In this document: positions 23,978-32,828 of the stretch, piece after piece
Numbering within the stretch: the first letter of the stretch is position 1
How the letters are laid out: each line of letters begins with the position of its first letter
Notes under the pieces: generated by a model
The model's input: the letters and a program-made list of their open reading frames with translations, nothing else
Database searches by the model: none
What the model was told of the DNA's origin: nothing
Position numbers and translations under genes: made by a program
Source: Bacteroidota bacterium
Lineage (GTDB): Bacteria > Bacteroidota > Bacteroidia > Chitinophagales > Chitinophagaceae
Assembly: GCA_022708055.1 (NCBI GenBank)
Contig: JAKIZK010000018.1
Location: forward strand, 1 to 33,168
Length of the DNA stretch: 33,168 bases
Direction of reading: 5' to 3'

Positions 23978-26305
23978 ATGAATCAAATCGTTTTTAGTAA
24001 AATTAAAAAATGGGGTTTTAATTCTTTCAAATGGACAGGCATAAGCCTTCTGGGCCTTGTTATTTTATTTTTTATTTTGAACTGGATTTTCCCGCTTCGG
24101 TCAAATATTGAGTATGCTACGGTGGTAACCGATAGTAAAGGTGAGGTAATAAATGCCTTTCTTACCAGCGATCAGCAGTGGCGTATGAAAACAGAGCTTA
24201 GCGAAATTTCTCCGCTGCTTCAAAAAACAATCATTGCAAAAGAGGATAAATATTTTTATACTCATCCCGGTGTTAATCCATTTGCTGTGGTAAGAGCTTT
24301 TTTCAGAAATATTGCAGGCCACCATACTTCGGGAGCCAGCACGATTACGATGCAGGTAGCTAAAATGTTGGAACCCGGCAAGCGCAACCTGTTTACAAAA
24401 ATCCGGCAGGTATTTCGTGCATTTCAATTGGAGCTTAAATACAGCAAAAAAGAAATATTACAACTTTATCTGAATTTGGTTCCGTATGGCGGAAATATAC
24501 AAGGCGTAAAAGCGGCCTCGTTGCTTTATTTTAATAAAAACCCTGACCATCTTTCGCTGGCAGAAATAACAGCATTAAGTATTATACCCAATAATCCCGG
24601 CGCATTAGTAATAGGTAGAAAAAACGATCTGATTGTGCAACAAAGAAACAAATGGTTGCATCGGTTTGCCGCTGCCCGTGTTTTTTCCAAAAAAGAAATA
24701 GAAGATGCATTGGCCGAACCATTAACTGCCAGGCGAGGCGTAGTTCCGCATTATTTACCACATCTGTCTTACAAGCTAAAAAAGCAGGGTGGCGATATTA
24801 TAAAAACCAATATCAACTTAAACACGCAATTAAAAACAGAAAAACTGGTTGAAGATTATGTGCGCACCCAACGGCTAAAAAATATTAAAAATGCCGCAGT
24901 TATTATTATTGACAATCGATCACATAAAGTGATCACCTATGTGGGCTCTTCAAATTTTAAGGATACAACTGACGGAGGTCAGGTAAACGGTGCTCAGGCG
25001 ACTCGTCAGCCTGGTAGTACTTTGAAACCCCTTTTGTACGGAATGTGTTTTGATGAAGGGTTACTAACACCCAAAACAGTAATTACCGATGTGCCGGTAA
25101 ACTATGAAGGTTATGCTCCCGAAAACTATGACGAAAAATTTAACGGATACGTTACTATTGAAACGGCTCTGGAACATTCTTTGAATATTCCGGCGGTTAA
25201 GTGTTTGCGCTTGTTGGGTTATGAGCGGCTTATAAACAAACTTTCCGCCATCAGCTTTCGGCAGATTCAAAAGGATAGAAGAAAGCTGGGTCTATCAATG
25301 ATCCTAGGTGGCTGTGGTACCAGCCTTGAAGAACTTACTGCATTATTTACTTCATTTGCAAATGAAGGAATGTATTTTTCTCCTTCTTTTTTGCAATCAG
25401 ATACTGTTTTGACAAGTGTAAAAGTGCTAAGCCCTGCTGCTGCATTTATGATTAATGAAATTCTTTCAAAAGTAAATCGTCCTGATTTTCCGCTTAGCTG
25501 GGCGGCAACAGAAAAGATGCCAAAAATAGCATGGAAAACAGGAACCAGTTATGGTAGGCGCGATGCCTGGAGTATTGGATATAATGAAAATTATACGGTG
25601 GGAGTGTGGTGTGGCAATTTTTCAGGTGTAGGTATTGCAGATTTAAGCGGAGCCAATACCGCAACACCATTATTATTCAAAATTTTTAATACGATTGATT
25701 ATGATAGTGACGAGCGGTGGTTTCAGCAACCGGCGGATGGCGATATAAGGCAGGTGTGCAGTGAAACAGGGCTGGTACCTTCAGTACATTGTACAAATTT
25801 GACTTCAGACTATTTCATTCCATTAATATCTTCAACGCAGCCTTGTCACAACTGGGATGAATTGATGATCAGCCCCGATGAAAAAATTTCTTATTGCAAA
25901 TCCTGTGCACCGGCTACCGGGTATAAAAAGAAATGGTATAAAATAGTAGAGCCCGAAATGCAGTCTTGGTTTCAAGAACACCAGATTGCTTACCAGAAAA
26001 TTCCTCCGCATAATCCCGATTGTGAATTGATTTTTAAGGGAGCTGCTCCGGCAATCATATTTCCGGTAAATGGGATGGAGTATATCATAAATAAAAAAGA
26101 CCCCGAGCCACTGCAGCTTATTTGCAAAACTGCCAATGATGTATCCAAGGTATTTTGGTACATCAATAATAAATTTTACAAGAGCAGCAATGCCGGTGAA
26201 AAACAATTTTTTGTTCCGGAGGAAGGGCCGGTCAAAATTTCTTGTACCGATGATAAAGGGCGAAACAAAAACATTAAAATTATTGTGAAATATGTGAGTT
26301 TATAG
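23978..26305 (+). CDS. pbpC: Penicillin-binding protein 1C (transglycosylase/transpeptidase)
   Basis: A 775-residue class A PBP. One N-terminal membrane helix (about 19-38) anchors it to the inner membrane. The GT51 transglycosylase domain has catalytic E89 in [12 protein letters not shown] and the downstream [14 protein letters not shown]. The transpeptidase has the active-site S347 in GSTLK (S347-K350), SLN at 401-403 and KTG at 520-522; all three penicillin-binding motifs are intact. A Cys-containing linker (about 588-650) leads to the C-terminal BiPBP_C domain (about 685-775), which identifies the PBP1C subtype. PBP1C is the usual partner of bacterial alpha-2-macroglobulin, encoded divergently here. 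Confidence 0.95.
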   Translation: MNQIVFSKIKKWGFNSFKWTGISLLGLVILFFILNWIFPLRSNIEYATVVTDSKGEVINAFLTSDQQWRMKTELSEISPLLQKTIIAKEDKYFYTHPGVNPFAVVRAFFRNIAGHHTSGASTITMQVAKMLEPGKRNLFTKIRQVFRAFQLELKYSKKEILQLYLNLVPYGGNIQGVKAASLLYFNKNPDHLSLAEITALSIIPNNPGALVIGRKNDLIVQQRNKWLHRFAAARVFSKKEIEDALAEPLTARRGVVPHYLPHLSYKLKKQGGDIIKTNINLNTQLKTEKLVEDYVRTQRLKNIKNAAVIIIDNRSHKVITYVGSSNFKDTTDGGQVNGAQATRQPGSTLKPLLYGMCFDEGLLTPKTVITDVPVNYEGYAPENYDEKFNGYVTIETALEHSLNIPAVKCLRLLGYERLINKLSAISFRQIQKDRRKLGLSMILGGCGTSLEELTALFTSFANEGMYFSPSFLQSDTVLTSVKVLSPAAAFMINEILSKVNRPDFPLSWAATEKMPKIAWKTGTSYGRRDAWSIGYNENYTVGVWCGNFSGVGIADLSGANTATPLLFKIFNTIDYDSDERWFQQPADGDIRQVCSETGLVPSVHCTNLTSDYFIPLISSTQPCHNWDELMISPDEKISYCKSCAPATGYKKKWYKIVEPEMQSWFQEHQIAYQKIPPHNPDCELIFKGAAPAIIFPVNGMEYIINKKDPEPLQLICKTANDVSKVFWYINNKFYKSSNAGEKQFFVPEEGPVKISCTDDKGRNKNIKIIVKYVSL

Positions 26306-26339
26306 CCATTGTATTCTCAGGCAATTTTTACTACACTGA

Positions 26340-26396
26340 AGCCCTTTCTTTATCTTCGCACCACTTTTTTATAGGACTTATTTTTTATAAAGGGCT
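26340..26396. repeat. 8-bp inverted repeat AGCCCTTT / AAAGGGCT around the guaA promoter
   Basis: Left arm 26340-26347, right arm 26389-26396, with a 41-nt spacer that contains the -7 box and expected transcription start. The left arm would be outside the mRNA, so a protein-binding or looping role is more plausible than an RNA stem. Chance cannot be excluded. Confidence 0.3.
26351..26358 (+). promoter_or_regulatory. -7 box for guaA (TATCTTCG)
   Basis: TATCTTCG is one mismatch from TAnnTTTG, 57 nt before ATG 26416. No clear -33 TTG. A small hairpin (TGAAAA 26396-26401 with TTTTCA 26408-26413) lies against the start codon. Confidence 0.5.
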
Positions 26397-26415
26397 GAAA
26401 AACTCAGTTTTCATC

Positions 26416-27951
26416 ATGACGGAGAAAATTCTTATTCTTGACTTTGGCTCTCAATATACACAGCTAATTGCCCGTGCGGTGCGTGAAGCAAATGTATATT
26501 GCGAAATCATACCATTTCATCAGTCTTTTAGCATAGATGCCGGATTGAAAGGCATTATTCTGTCGGGTTCCCCTTGCTCGGTAAATGATGAGCATGCGCC
26601 TGATGTGGACATTTTATCATTAATTAATCAGGTTCCGGTATTGGGTATTTGCTATGGTGCACAGCTTACTGCAAAAAAGTTTGGCGGCCGGGTGGCTAAA
26701 AGCAATAAGAGAGAATACGGAAGGGCGATACTTCAAAAGCAAACAGAAGATATCATATTTAAAGACCTCTCTGCTACATCGCAGGTATGGATGAGTCATG
26801 GCGACTCCATTCTAAATCTTCCGAATGAATTTCAGCTATTGGCTACAACGGAAAGTATTCCTGTTGCAGCTTTTAAAAAAATTGACAAAAATGCTAAGCC
26901 ATTATATGGGGTTCAGTTTCACCCGGAAGTTTATCACTCAACTGAAGGAAAAAAATTGCTGACCAATTTCTTGGTACAGGTATGTGGTTGCAAACAAGAC
27001 TGGACACCGGCACATTTTATTACCGATACAGTGGCAGCACTAAAAAAGCAAATTGGCAACAGAAAAGTGATCATGGCATTGAGTGGAGGTGTTGACTCTA
27101 CCGTAGCAGCCACTTTGATACATCGTGCTATTGGAAATAATTTGTATGGCATATTTGTTGACAATGGGGTATTGCGGAAAAATGAATTTCAAAATGTTTT
27201 GGATACTTATGCTCAACTGGGGTTGAATGTAAAAGGCATTGATGCAAAAAATAAATTTTATACAAAATTGGCCGGTGTTACCGAACCGGAAGCAAAAAGA
27301 AAAATTATTGGTAGTTTATTTATAGATGTTTTTCAGGAAGAGTCAAAGTTGATACAAGGTGTGGAATTATTGGGGCAAGGCACCATTTATCCCGATGTAA
27401 TAGAAAGTGTTTCAGTTCATGGCCCGTCTGTAACGATTAAATCTCATCATAATGTAGGGGGCCTGCCCGGTCATTTGCATCTGGAACTGGTAGAGCCCTT
27501 GCGTTCTTTGTTTAAAGATGAAGTGAGAAAAGTAGGTAGGGAAATGGATATTCCTGCGGAAATGATTGATCGGCATCCGTTTCCTGGTCCGGGTCTTGCT
27601 ATTCGTATTTTAGGAGAAATAACCGAAGAAAAAGTAAGATTATTACAAGAGGCCGATAATATTTATATTCAGGGATTGAAACAGACTGGATTGTATGCAA
27701 CGGTATGGCAGGCTGGAACTATCTTATTGCCAGTAAAAAGCGTAGGAGTAATGGGCGATGAAAGAACTTATGAGTTTACGGTAGCTTTAAGAGCGGTAAC
27801 GAGTGTAGATGGTATGACGGCAGATTGGGCACATTTACCTTATGATTTTCTGGCAAACATTTCAAATGAAATCATCAACCAGGTGCGAGGCATTAATAGA
27901 GTGGTGTATGATATAAGCAGCAAGCCGCCGGCAACTATTGAATGGGAATAA
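26416..27951 (+). CDS. guaA: GMP synthase (glutamine-hydrolysing)
   Basis: A 511-residue enzyme that converts XMP, ATP and glutamine to GMP. The N-terminal class I glutamine amidotransferase has the nucleophile C79 (GICYGAQL) and H169/E171 (FHPEVYHS). The ATP pyrophosphatase domain has the P-loop SGGVDS at 223-228, and the C-terminal dimerization domain ends [18 protein letters not shown], the family's normal terminus. Full length with all catalytic residues. Cytosolic, purine biosynthesis. It has its own promoter after pbpC; the periplasmic-binding-fold gene follows after 16 nt and is probably cotranscribed. Confidence 0.97.
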   Translation: MTEKILILDFGSQYTQLIARAVREANVYCEIIPFHQSFSIDAGLKGIILSGSPCSVNDEHAPDVDILSLINQVPVLGICYGAQLTAKKFGGRVAKSNKREYGRAILQKQTEDIIFKDLSATSQVWMSHGDSILNLPNEFQLLATTESIPVAAFKKIDKNAKPLYGVQFHPEVYHSTEGKKLLTNFLVQVCGCKQDWTPAHFITDTVAALKKQIGNRKVIMALSGGVDSTVAATLIHRAIGNNLYGIFVDNGVLRKNEFQNVLDTYAQLGLNVKGIDAKNKFYTKLAGVTEPEAKRKIIGSLFIDVFQEESKLIQGVELLGQGTIYPDVIESVSVHGPSVTIKSHHNVGGLPGHLHLELVEPLRSLFKDEVRKVGREMDIPAEMIDRHPFPGPGLAIRILGEITEEKVRLLQEADNIYIQGLKQTGLYATVWQAGTILLPVKSVGVMGDERTYEFTVALRAVTSVDGMTADWAHLPYDFLANISNEIINQVRGINRVVYDISSKPPATIEWE

Positions 27952-27967
27952 AAATGTGATACCTACT

Positions 27968-29152
27968 ATGAGATTAATGAAATACTATTTATCCGCTTTC
28001 ATCCTGATTGTAACATTGTTTCAAACAACAAAACTGTGTGCACAGGAACGGACTCGTCACCGCATTGCAGTTTTTGCTCCTTTGTATATCGATTCAGCTT
28101 TTACAAGCGATGGGGAATATAGATTTTCAAAGTATTCTTTTCCAAAATACATCAATCCCGGTCTTGAATTTTTTGAAGGGGTTCAAATGGCTTTTGATTC
28201 TTTGAACAAAGAAAACGTCCGGTTTGAAGTTGATATTTATGACACCCGATCTGCTTCAGAAACTTTGGAGCAGCAACTTTCACGTTGTGAAGCTGATAGC
28301 GTATCATTAATACTTGCTTATAGTAGTGTACCTGAGCTTAGAGCATTTGCAGATGCCGGAATTCGAAGTAATATTCCGGTCGTGAATGTCAACCTCCCAA
28401 ACGATGGAGGCGTTACAGGCAATCCATTTTTTGTTATGATCAACTCTACCTTGCGTACACAATGTGAAGCCACTTATAAATTCGTACAAAAAAATTATGC
28501 TTTGAATGAAATTGTGGTTTTTAGAAAGAAAAGCCAGTGGGGCGATAAAATCAAAAGCTATTTTGAAGATTATGAAAAAAACAGCGGCAATGCTTCATTA
28601 AAACTAAAGTATGTTGATTTGAATGATAGTTTTTCGGTTGCCAACCTTACTCCACATCTGGATACTGTAAAACAATTTTTATGCGTAAGTGGCAGCCTAG
28701 ATGAAAATTTTGGCAAACGACTTGCAAATCAGTTGGCTGTTTTGAAAAAGAAATATAAAGTGTCGCTGTTAGGAATGCCTACCTGGGATAATATTAAAGA
28801 TTTTGGTAAAACTGAATACAACGGACTTGATATTATATATGGAACTCCATTTTATAATCCAAAAACTGATAAAGTAAGTTTGAGTATAATTAACTATTTC
28901 AATCAGGTAATGTATGCTCGTCCGAGTGATATGGTTTTCAGAGGTTATGAAGTTGCCTGGATGTTTGCAAAATTATTAAATCAATACGGAAGCAATATTG
29001 CTTCCAATCTCAGCTCAAAGCAATATAAATTAATTACCGAATACGATATTCAGCCTACACTGAACCGGGAAACAATGACACTGGATTATTTTGAAAACAA
29101 GAAATTATACTTCCTTAAATGGCAAAATGGCATTTTAAAGTTGGTAAATTAA
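27968..29152 (+). CDS. Periplasmic-binding-protein fold (type 1) exported protein, ligand unknown
   Basis: A 394-residue exported protein. A signal peptide (MRLMKYYLSAFILIVTLF, cleaved after LCAQ) precedes a type 1 periplasmic-binding/leucine-binding-like domain: RIAVFAPLYIDSAF as strand 1, FFEGVQMAFDSL as the first helix, SLILAYSSVPELRAFAD and NIPVVNVNLPNDGG as later strands, and GLDIIYGTPFYNP near the C-terminus. No transporter genes flank it, so it may be a sensor or wall-associated protein (as for LpoA-like folds) rather than an ABC receptor. ATG 27968 is chosen over TTG 27938 because it gives a proper signal peptide and avoids overlap with guaA. Some Bacteroidota relatives carry LysM domains in front of this fold; none is seen here. 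Confidence 0.8.
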   Translation: MRLMKYYLSAFILIVTLFQTTKLCAQERTRHRIAVFAPLYIDSAFTSDGEYRFSKYSFPKYINPGLEFFEGVQMAFDSLNKENVRFEVDIYDTRSASETLEQQLSRCEADSVSLILAYSSVPELRAFADAGIRSNIPVVNVNLPNDGGVTGNPFFVMINSTLRTQCEATYKFVQKNYALNEIVVFRKKSQWGDKIKSYFEDYEKNSGNASLKLKYVDLNDSFSVANLTPHLDTVKQFLCVSGSLDENFGKRLANQLAVLKKKYKVSLLGMPTWDNIKDFGKTEYNGLDIIYGTPFYNPKTDKVSLSIINYFNQVMYARPSDMVFRGYEVAWMFAKLLNQYGSNIASNLSSKQYKLITEYDIQPTLNRETMTLDYFENKKLYFLKWQNGILKLVN

Positions 29153-29178
29153 TATAGGATATGCTTTTACTATATTAA
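29149..29178. terminator. AT-rich dyad between convergent genes (weak bidirectional terminator)
   Basis: TTAATATAG (29149-29157) and CTATATTAA (29170-29178) form a perfect 9-bp stem with a 12-nt loop. The stop codons of both convergent genes lie inside the arms. Low GC makes it a weak hairpin. Confidence 0.45.
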
Positions 29179-29438
29179 TGCGAATCATGAATGGAGTCGT
29201 CTGAAAATCCTACACCATACGCCGGCAGTTTTTCAGCAAGCGATAGCAGGTAAAACAGGTCGGTATTATCAAATGTATTGATAGCTTCCTTCTGCAATGG
29301 CTTATTTTCAAAATTACTATTGCAGATTAAATGTTCATTAAGGTAAGCTGTAAATAATTTTTGCTTTAAAGATTTATTACTTTTTGCGGCATTATAATTT
29401 TCTCTAATACCCTGAATGCTGTTTGAATATTTGTCCAT
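29175..29438 (-). CDS. Hypothetical 87-residue protein
   Basis: A small soluble protein with no signal peptide and no motif that I recognise. Composition is balanced and polar (Asn, Lys, Ser, Leu rich), with predicted helices around SLKQKLFTAYLNEHL and NTDLFYLLSLAEKLP, and a His/Ser/Asp tail. The ATG start and the stop inside the convergent-gene dyad are consistent with a real gene, but codon statistics alone cannot separate it from chance. It lies between the periplasmic-binding protein and the DEXH helicase, in a spot where a ligase or exonuclease gene might be expected; it resembles neither. Confidence 0.5.
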   Translation of the reverse strand: MDKYSNSIQGIRENYNAAKSNKSLKQKLFTAYLNEHLICNSNFENKPLQKEAINTFDNTDLFYLLSLAEKLPAYGVGFSDDSIHDSH

Positions 29439-29596
29439 ACTGGTTTTTTAGAAATGAAAAATTGTGATAACCAGTTTTCGTAGTCAAATGGATTTAAAAA
29501 AATGGAATTTCAGGATTATTGGAAACAGCGATTTTACAGTGGATATGGATCTTTAGAAGTTCAGAGAAGAAGGATGCGCTAAATTAATACGTAGTA

Positions 29597-29625
29597 TTGA
29601 ATATTGCAAGCCTTTCGTAGATTTA
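29597..29625 (+). promoter_or_regulatory. Promoter of the DEXH helicase gene (TTG-N18-TAGATTTA)
   Basis: TTG 29597-29599, an 18-nt spacer and TAGATTTA 29618-29625, one mismatch from consensus. ATG 29650 is 24 nt downstream. Confidence 0.5.
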
Positions 29626-29649
29626 CGATTCATTTTTTTGGGAATTAAT

Positions 29650-32139
29650 ATGAGCGTAGCTGAAATGATGAATAGTAAAGGGCTAAAAGAAGTTTTGAAT
29701 TGGCTACAATCTACTGATCGCACAGCCTTTGATTTTCAAATTGAAACCTGGCAATACATTAGAAAAGGAGAAAGTGGTTTGGTAAACGCACCTACCGGAT
29801 GTGGTAAAACATTTTCTGTTTTTCTGGGTGCGATCATCAGATTTATTGATAAACATCCCGAAAACTTTAAAAGCGCAAAGAATTCTGGCCTTCAGGTTTT
29901 GTGGATCACCCCACTTAGAGCTTTGGCAAATGATATTGCCCGTGCAATGGAAGCAGTTATTGAAGGTGTGGGTTTGCAATGGAAAATTGGAATAAGAAAT
30001 GGAGATACCAGCATTGCTGAAAGGAAGAACCAAAAGTTTCAAATGCCGGAAGTACTTATCATCACCCCGGAGAGTCTTCATCTTTTGCTGGCGCAAAAAG
30101 GCAACACTCATTTTTTTTCTGAGCTAAGTGTTTTGGTTGTTGATGAATGGCATGAATTACTGGGCAGCAAAAGAGGCGTTCAGGTTGAACTTGCCATTTC
30201 CAGAATTTTTGGAAGCAGAAAGGAAATTGATAATGATACATGCAATATTTGTATTTGGGGATTATCTGCTACCATTGGTAATCTTAACGAAGCTAAAACA
30301 GTTTTGCTCAGTCCAACGGGATTCATTGGTAAAATTGTAAAAACCAATATGGAAAAGCAAACTGAAATTGTTTCTGTTTTTCCTGATGAAATTGAAAAAC
30401 TTCCCTGGTCGGGTCATTTGGGGTTAAAACTGATTTCAAAAATTATTCCCATTATACAAAGAAGTAAGACGACCCTGATTTTTATTAACACGAGAGGCAT
30501 GGCCGAGGTATGGTATCAGGCTTTGTTGAACAATTGTCCTGATCTGGCAGGCGTAATTGCGCTGCACCATGGCTCTATTGACAGGGAACTTAGAAATTGG
30601 ATTGAAGAAAATTTGAGTTCCGGCAATCTTAAAGTAGTTGTTTGCACCGCATCACTCGATCTGGGTGTTGATTTTCGTCCGGTAGAAACCGTAATTCAGG
30701 TAGGTTCTCCAAAAGGTGTTGCCCGCTTCTTGCAAAGGGCAGGCCGTAGTGGACATCAGCCCGATGCGGTAAGCCGTATTTATTTTTTACCCACACATTC
30801 ACTGGAATTGCTGGAAGCTGCCGCTTTAAAAGCTGCGGTAGTTGCGCATGTTATGGAAAGCCGTGAACCACGGTTGATGTGCTTTGATGTATTGATACAA
30901 TATCTAAATACATTGGCTGTTGGTGACGGGTTTCATCCTGATTTAATTTTTAATGAGGTGAAAGCTACTTTCTGCTTTAGCGAATTAACTCGTCAGGAGT
31001 TTGATGAAGTTGTTTATTTTATTTCACAGGGCGGAAAAGCCTTTCGGGAGTATGATGAATTTAAAAAAGTGGAAAAGGAAGGGGAGCTTTATAAAATCAA
31101 CAATAGAAATATCGCAATGAGACATCGGTTACATATTGGCACCATTGTAAGTGATTCCATGCTTAAGGTAAAGTTTGTTACCGGTGGATATGTGGGTGTA
31201 ATAGAAGAGTATTTTATTTCCCGTCTGGAGCCGGGCGATGTGTTTTCGTTAGCTGGCTTTCATCTGGAGTATGTAATGATAAAGGAGATGACAGTTTTGG
31301 TTAGAAAAAGTTCTATAAAAAAAGCAAAAGTGCCAAGCTGGAATGGAGGCAGAATGCCATTGAGTGCAAATCTGGGAAAAAAATTGCGACAACAAATGAA
31401 TTTTGTTTCCGAAACGAAGTCTAACTATATTGATGAATTAAAAATTTTACAGCCTCTATTTGTAATGCAGCAAGAGTTATCTCATGTTCCAAAGGAAAAT
31501 GAGTTACTTATAGAGCATATTGAAACGAAAGACGGGTTTCATCTTTTTGTCTATCCATTTGAGGGGCGGCTGGTGCATGAGGCTATGGCGGCTATACTTG
31601 CTTATCGCATTAGTCGTATTTGTCCTATCACATTTTCTTTTGCAATGAATGATTATGGCTTTGAATTATTAAGCGACCAACCAATTCCGGTAGATGATAC
31701 AAATATTTATCAATTATTTTCAATCCATAATCTACTATCGGATATTCAAAGTAGTATCAACAGTTCGGAAATGGCCCGAAGAAAATTCAGGGATATTTCA
31801 GTTATTGGTGGTCTGGTATTTCAAGGAATGCCCGGCGAAAAAAAGAAAGCCAGACATTTGCAGGCTTCGGCTTCCCTGCTTTTTAATGTGTTGAGTGAGT
31901 ATGATTCCAGTCATTTGTTGCTTAAACAGGCTTATAACGAAGTATTGGAACAGCAAATGGAAGAGCAACGTTTAAGAGAAATGTTGGAAAGAGTGCAGCA
32001 ATCAAAAATTATTATTAGTCATCCTAAACAACTTACTCCCTTTTGCTTTCCCATAAAAGTGGATAGTATGCGAGAAGATTTGTCATCTGAAAAACTGGAA
32101 GACAGAGTAAGAAAAATGCAAATTGAACTGGGAGCTTAG
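29650..32139 (+). CDS. Ligase-associated DNA damage response DEXH-box helicase (Lhr-like)
   Basis: An 829-residue superfamily 2 helicase. Motif I APTGCGKT (47-54), the DEWH box (about residue 164), SATIG motif III (about 206), the second RecA domain with LIFINTRGMAEVW and CTASLDLGVDF, and motif VI QRAGRSGH (about 361) are all present, followed by the winged-helix and Lhr-type C-terminal regions. This subgroup is known from bacterial gene sets with an ATP-dependent DNA ligase, a beta-lactamase-fold exonuclease and PdeM. Only PdeM is next to it here. ATG 29650 is preferred over TTG 29638. A DNA repair role rests on the family's gene context. Confidence 0.92.
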   Translation: MSVAEMMNSKGLKEVLNWLQSTDRTAFDFQIETWQYIRKGESGLVNAPTGCGKTFSVFLGAIIRFIDKHPENFKSAKNSGLQVLWITPLRALANDIARAMEAVIEGVGLQWKIGIRNGDTSIAERKNQKFQMPEVLIITPESLHLLLAQKGNTHFFSELSVLVVDEWHELLGSKRGVQVELAISRIFGSRKEIDNDTCNICIWGLSATIGNLNEAKTVLLSPTGFIGKIVKTNMEKQTEIVSVFPDEIEKLPWSGHLGLKLISKIIPIIQRSKTTLIFINTRGMAEVWYQALLNNCPDLAGVIALHHGSIDRELRNWIEENLSSGNLKVVVCTASLDLGVDFRPVETVIQVGSPKGVARFLQRAGRSGHQPDAVSRIYFLPTHSLELLEAAALKAAVVAHVMESREPRLMCFDVLIQYLNTLAVGDGFHPDLIFNEVKATFCFSELTRQEFDEVVYFISQGGKAFREYDEFKKVEKEGELYKINNRNIAMRHRLHIGTIVSDSMLKVKFVTGGYVGVIEEYFISRLEPGDVFSLAGFHLEYVMIKEMTVLVRKSSIKKAKVPSWNGGRMPLSANLGKKLRQQMNFVSETKSNYIDELKILQPLFVMQQELSHVPKENELLIEHIETKDGFHLFVYPFEGRLVHEAMAAILAYRISRICPITFSFAMNDYGFELLSDQPIPVDDTNIYQLFSIHNLLSDIQSSINSSEMARRKFRDISVIGGLVFQGMPGEKKKARHLQASASLLFNVLSEYDSSHLLLKQAYNEVLEQQMEEQRLREMLERVQQSKIIISHPKQLTPFCFPIKVDSMREDLSSEKLEDRVRKMQIELGA

Positions 32140-32153
32140 CTGCATTATATTTG
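32123..32153 (+). promoter_or_regulatory. Promoter inside and after the helicase end driving pdeM (TTG-N20-TATATTTG)
   Basis: TTG 32123-32125, a 20-nt spacer and TATATTTG 32146-32153, a full consensus match. The box ends 6 nt before ATG 32160, so pdeM can be transcribed independently of the helicase. Confidence 0.7.
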
Positions 32154-32159
32154 CCTTGC

Positions 32160-32828
32160 ATGTTTAATCCAATACCACATATTATTAACGGGAATACTTT
32201 TTGGATTTCGCCGGAAAGATGCATTTATTGGGAAGAACAAAATGCATTAATACTGGCTGATATACACCTTGGTAAGGCGGGTCATTTTCGTAATGCAGGA
32301 GTTGCCGTTCCTCAACGGTCAGGTGTGGCCGATTTACAAAGGTTGATAGCGCAATTATTTTTTTTTAAAGCAAACAGAGTAATCATTGTTGGCGACTTTA
32401 CGCACAGTGTTTACAACAAGGAACTTTCTTTATTTAGAAAATGGAGAAGCGATTTTCCATTATTTCAATTTGATTTGGTTAAAGGCAATCATGACATATT
32501 AAAAGATATTTGGTATAGAGAAACTCAGATTACGGTTCATAATAAGGAATTAAGAATAGAAAATTTCTGTTTTAGGCATGAGTATGCAGCCGACGTTCCA
32601 TTGCAAGATATTGCTGCTGATGTTTTTGTTTTTTCGGGACATGTGCATCCCGCTGTACGTATAAGTGGAAGGGGCAAACAAGCGCTACACTTACCTTGCT
32701 TTTATTTTAGCGGTCAACATTGCATATTACCGGCCTTTAGCAAGTTTACCGGCAGTTATATAGTGGTACCCAAAAAAGGCGATATTGTCTATGCAATGAC
32801 CGGAACAGAAATAATCAAGAAGCCTTAG
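32160..32828 (+). CDS. pdeM: Ligase-associated DNA damage response endonuclease PdeM
   Basis: A 222-residue calcineurin-like metallophosphoesterase. Metal-binding motifs appear in order: D34-x-H36 (LADIHLGKAGHF), GDFTHS (78-83), GNHD (109-112), a later H in FRHEY and the GHVH motif in FSGHVHPAVRI. Family members linked to the DEXH helicase and ligase set are annotated as PdeM; the nuclease activity is taken from that knowledge. It follows the helicase after 20 nt but has its own strong promoter. ATG 32160 is preferred to TTG 32151, which lies within the -7 box. The stop overlaps the stop of the convergent DUF5916 gene by 2 nt. Confidence 0.9.
   Translation: MFNPIPHIINGNTFWISPERCIYWEEQNALILADIHLGKAGHFRNAGVAVPQRSGVADLQRLIAQLFFFKANRVIIVGDFTHSVYNKELSLFRKWRSDFPLFQFDLVKGNHDILKDIWYRETQITVHNKELRIENFCFRHEYAADVPLQDIAADVFVFSGHVHPAVRISGRGKQALHLPCFYFSGQHCILPAFSKFTGSYIVVPKKGDIVYAMTGTEIIKKP

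Noticed and set aside
26306-26415. Possible purine riboswitch upstream of guaA
   Set aside because: The leader after the -7 box is only about 55 nt, and I see no three-way junction or conserved aptamer core, only small A/T-rich inverted repeats.
29502-29582. 26-codon ORF upstream of the DEXH helicase, and an overlapping 22-codon one from 29488
   Set aside because: Both are short, overlap each other in different frames, and have no promoter or motif that favours one; I could not support a gene.
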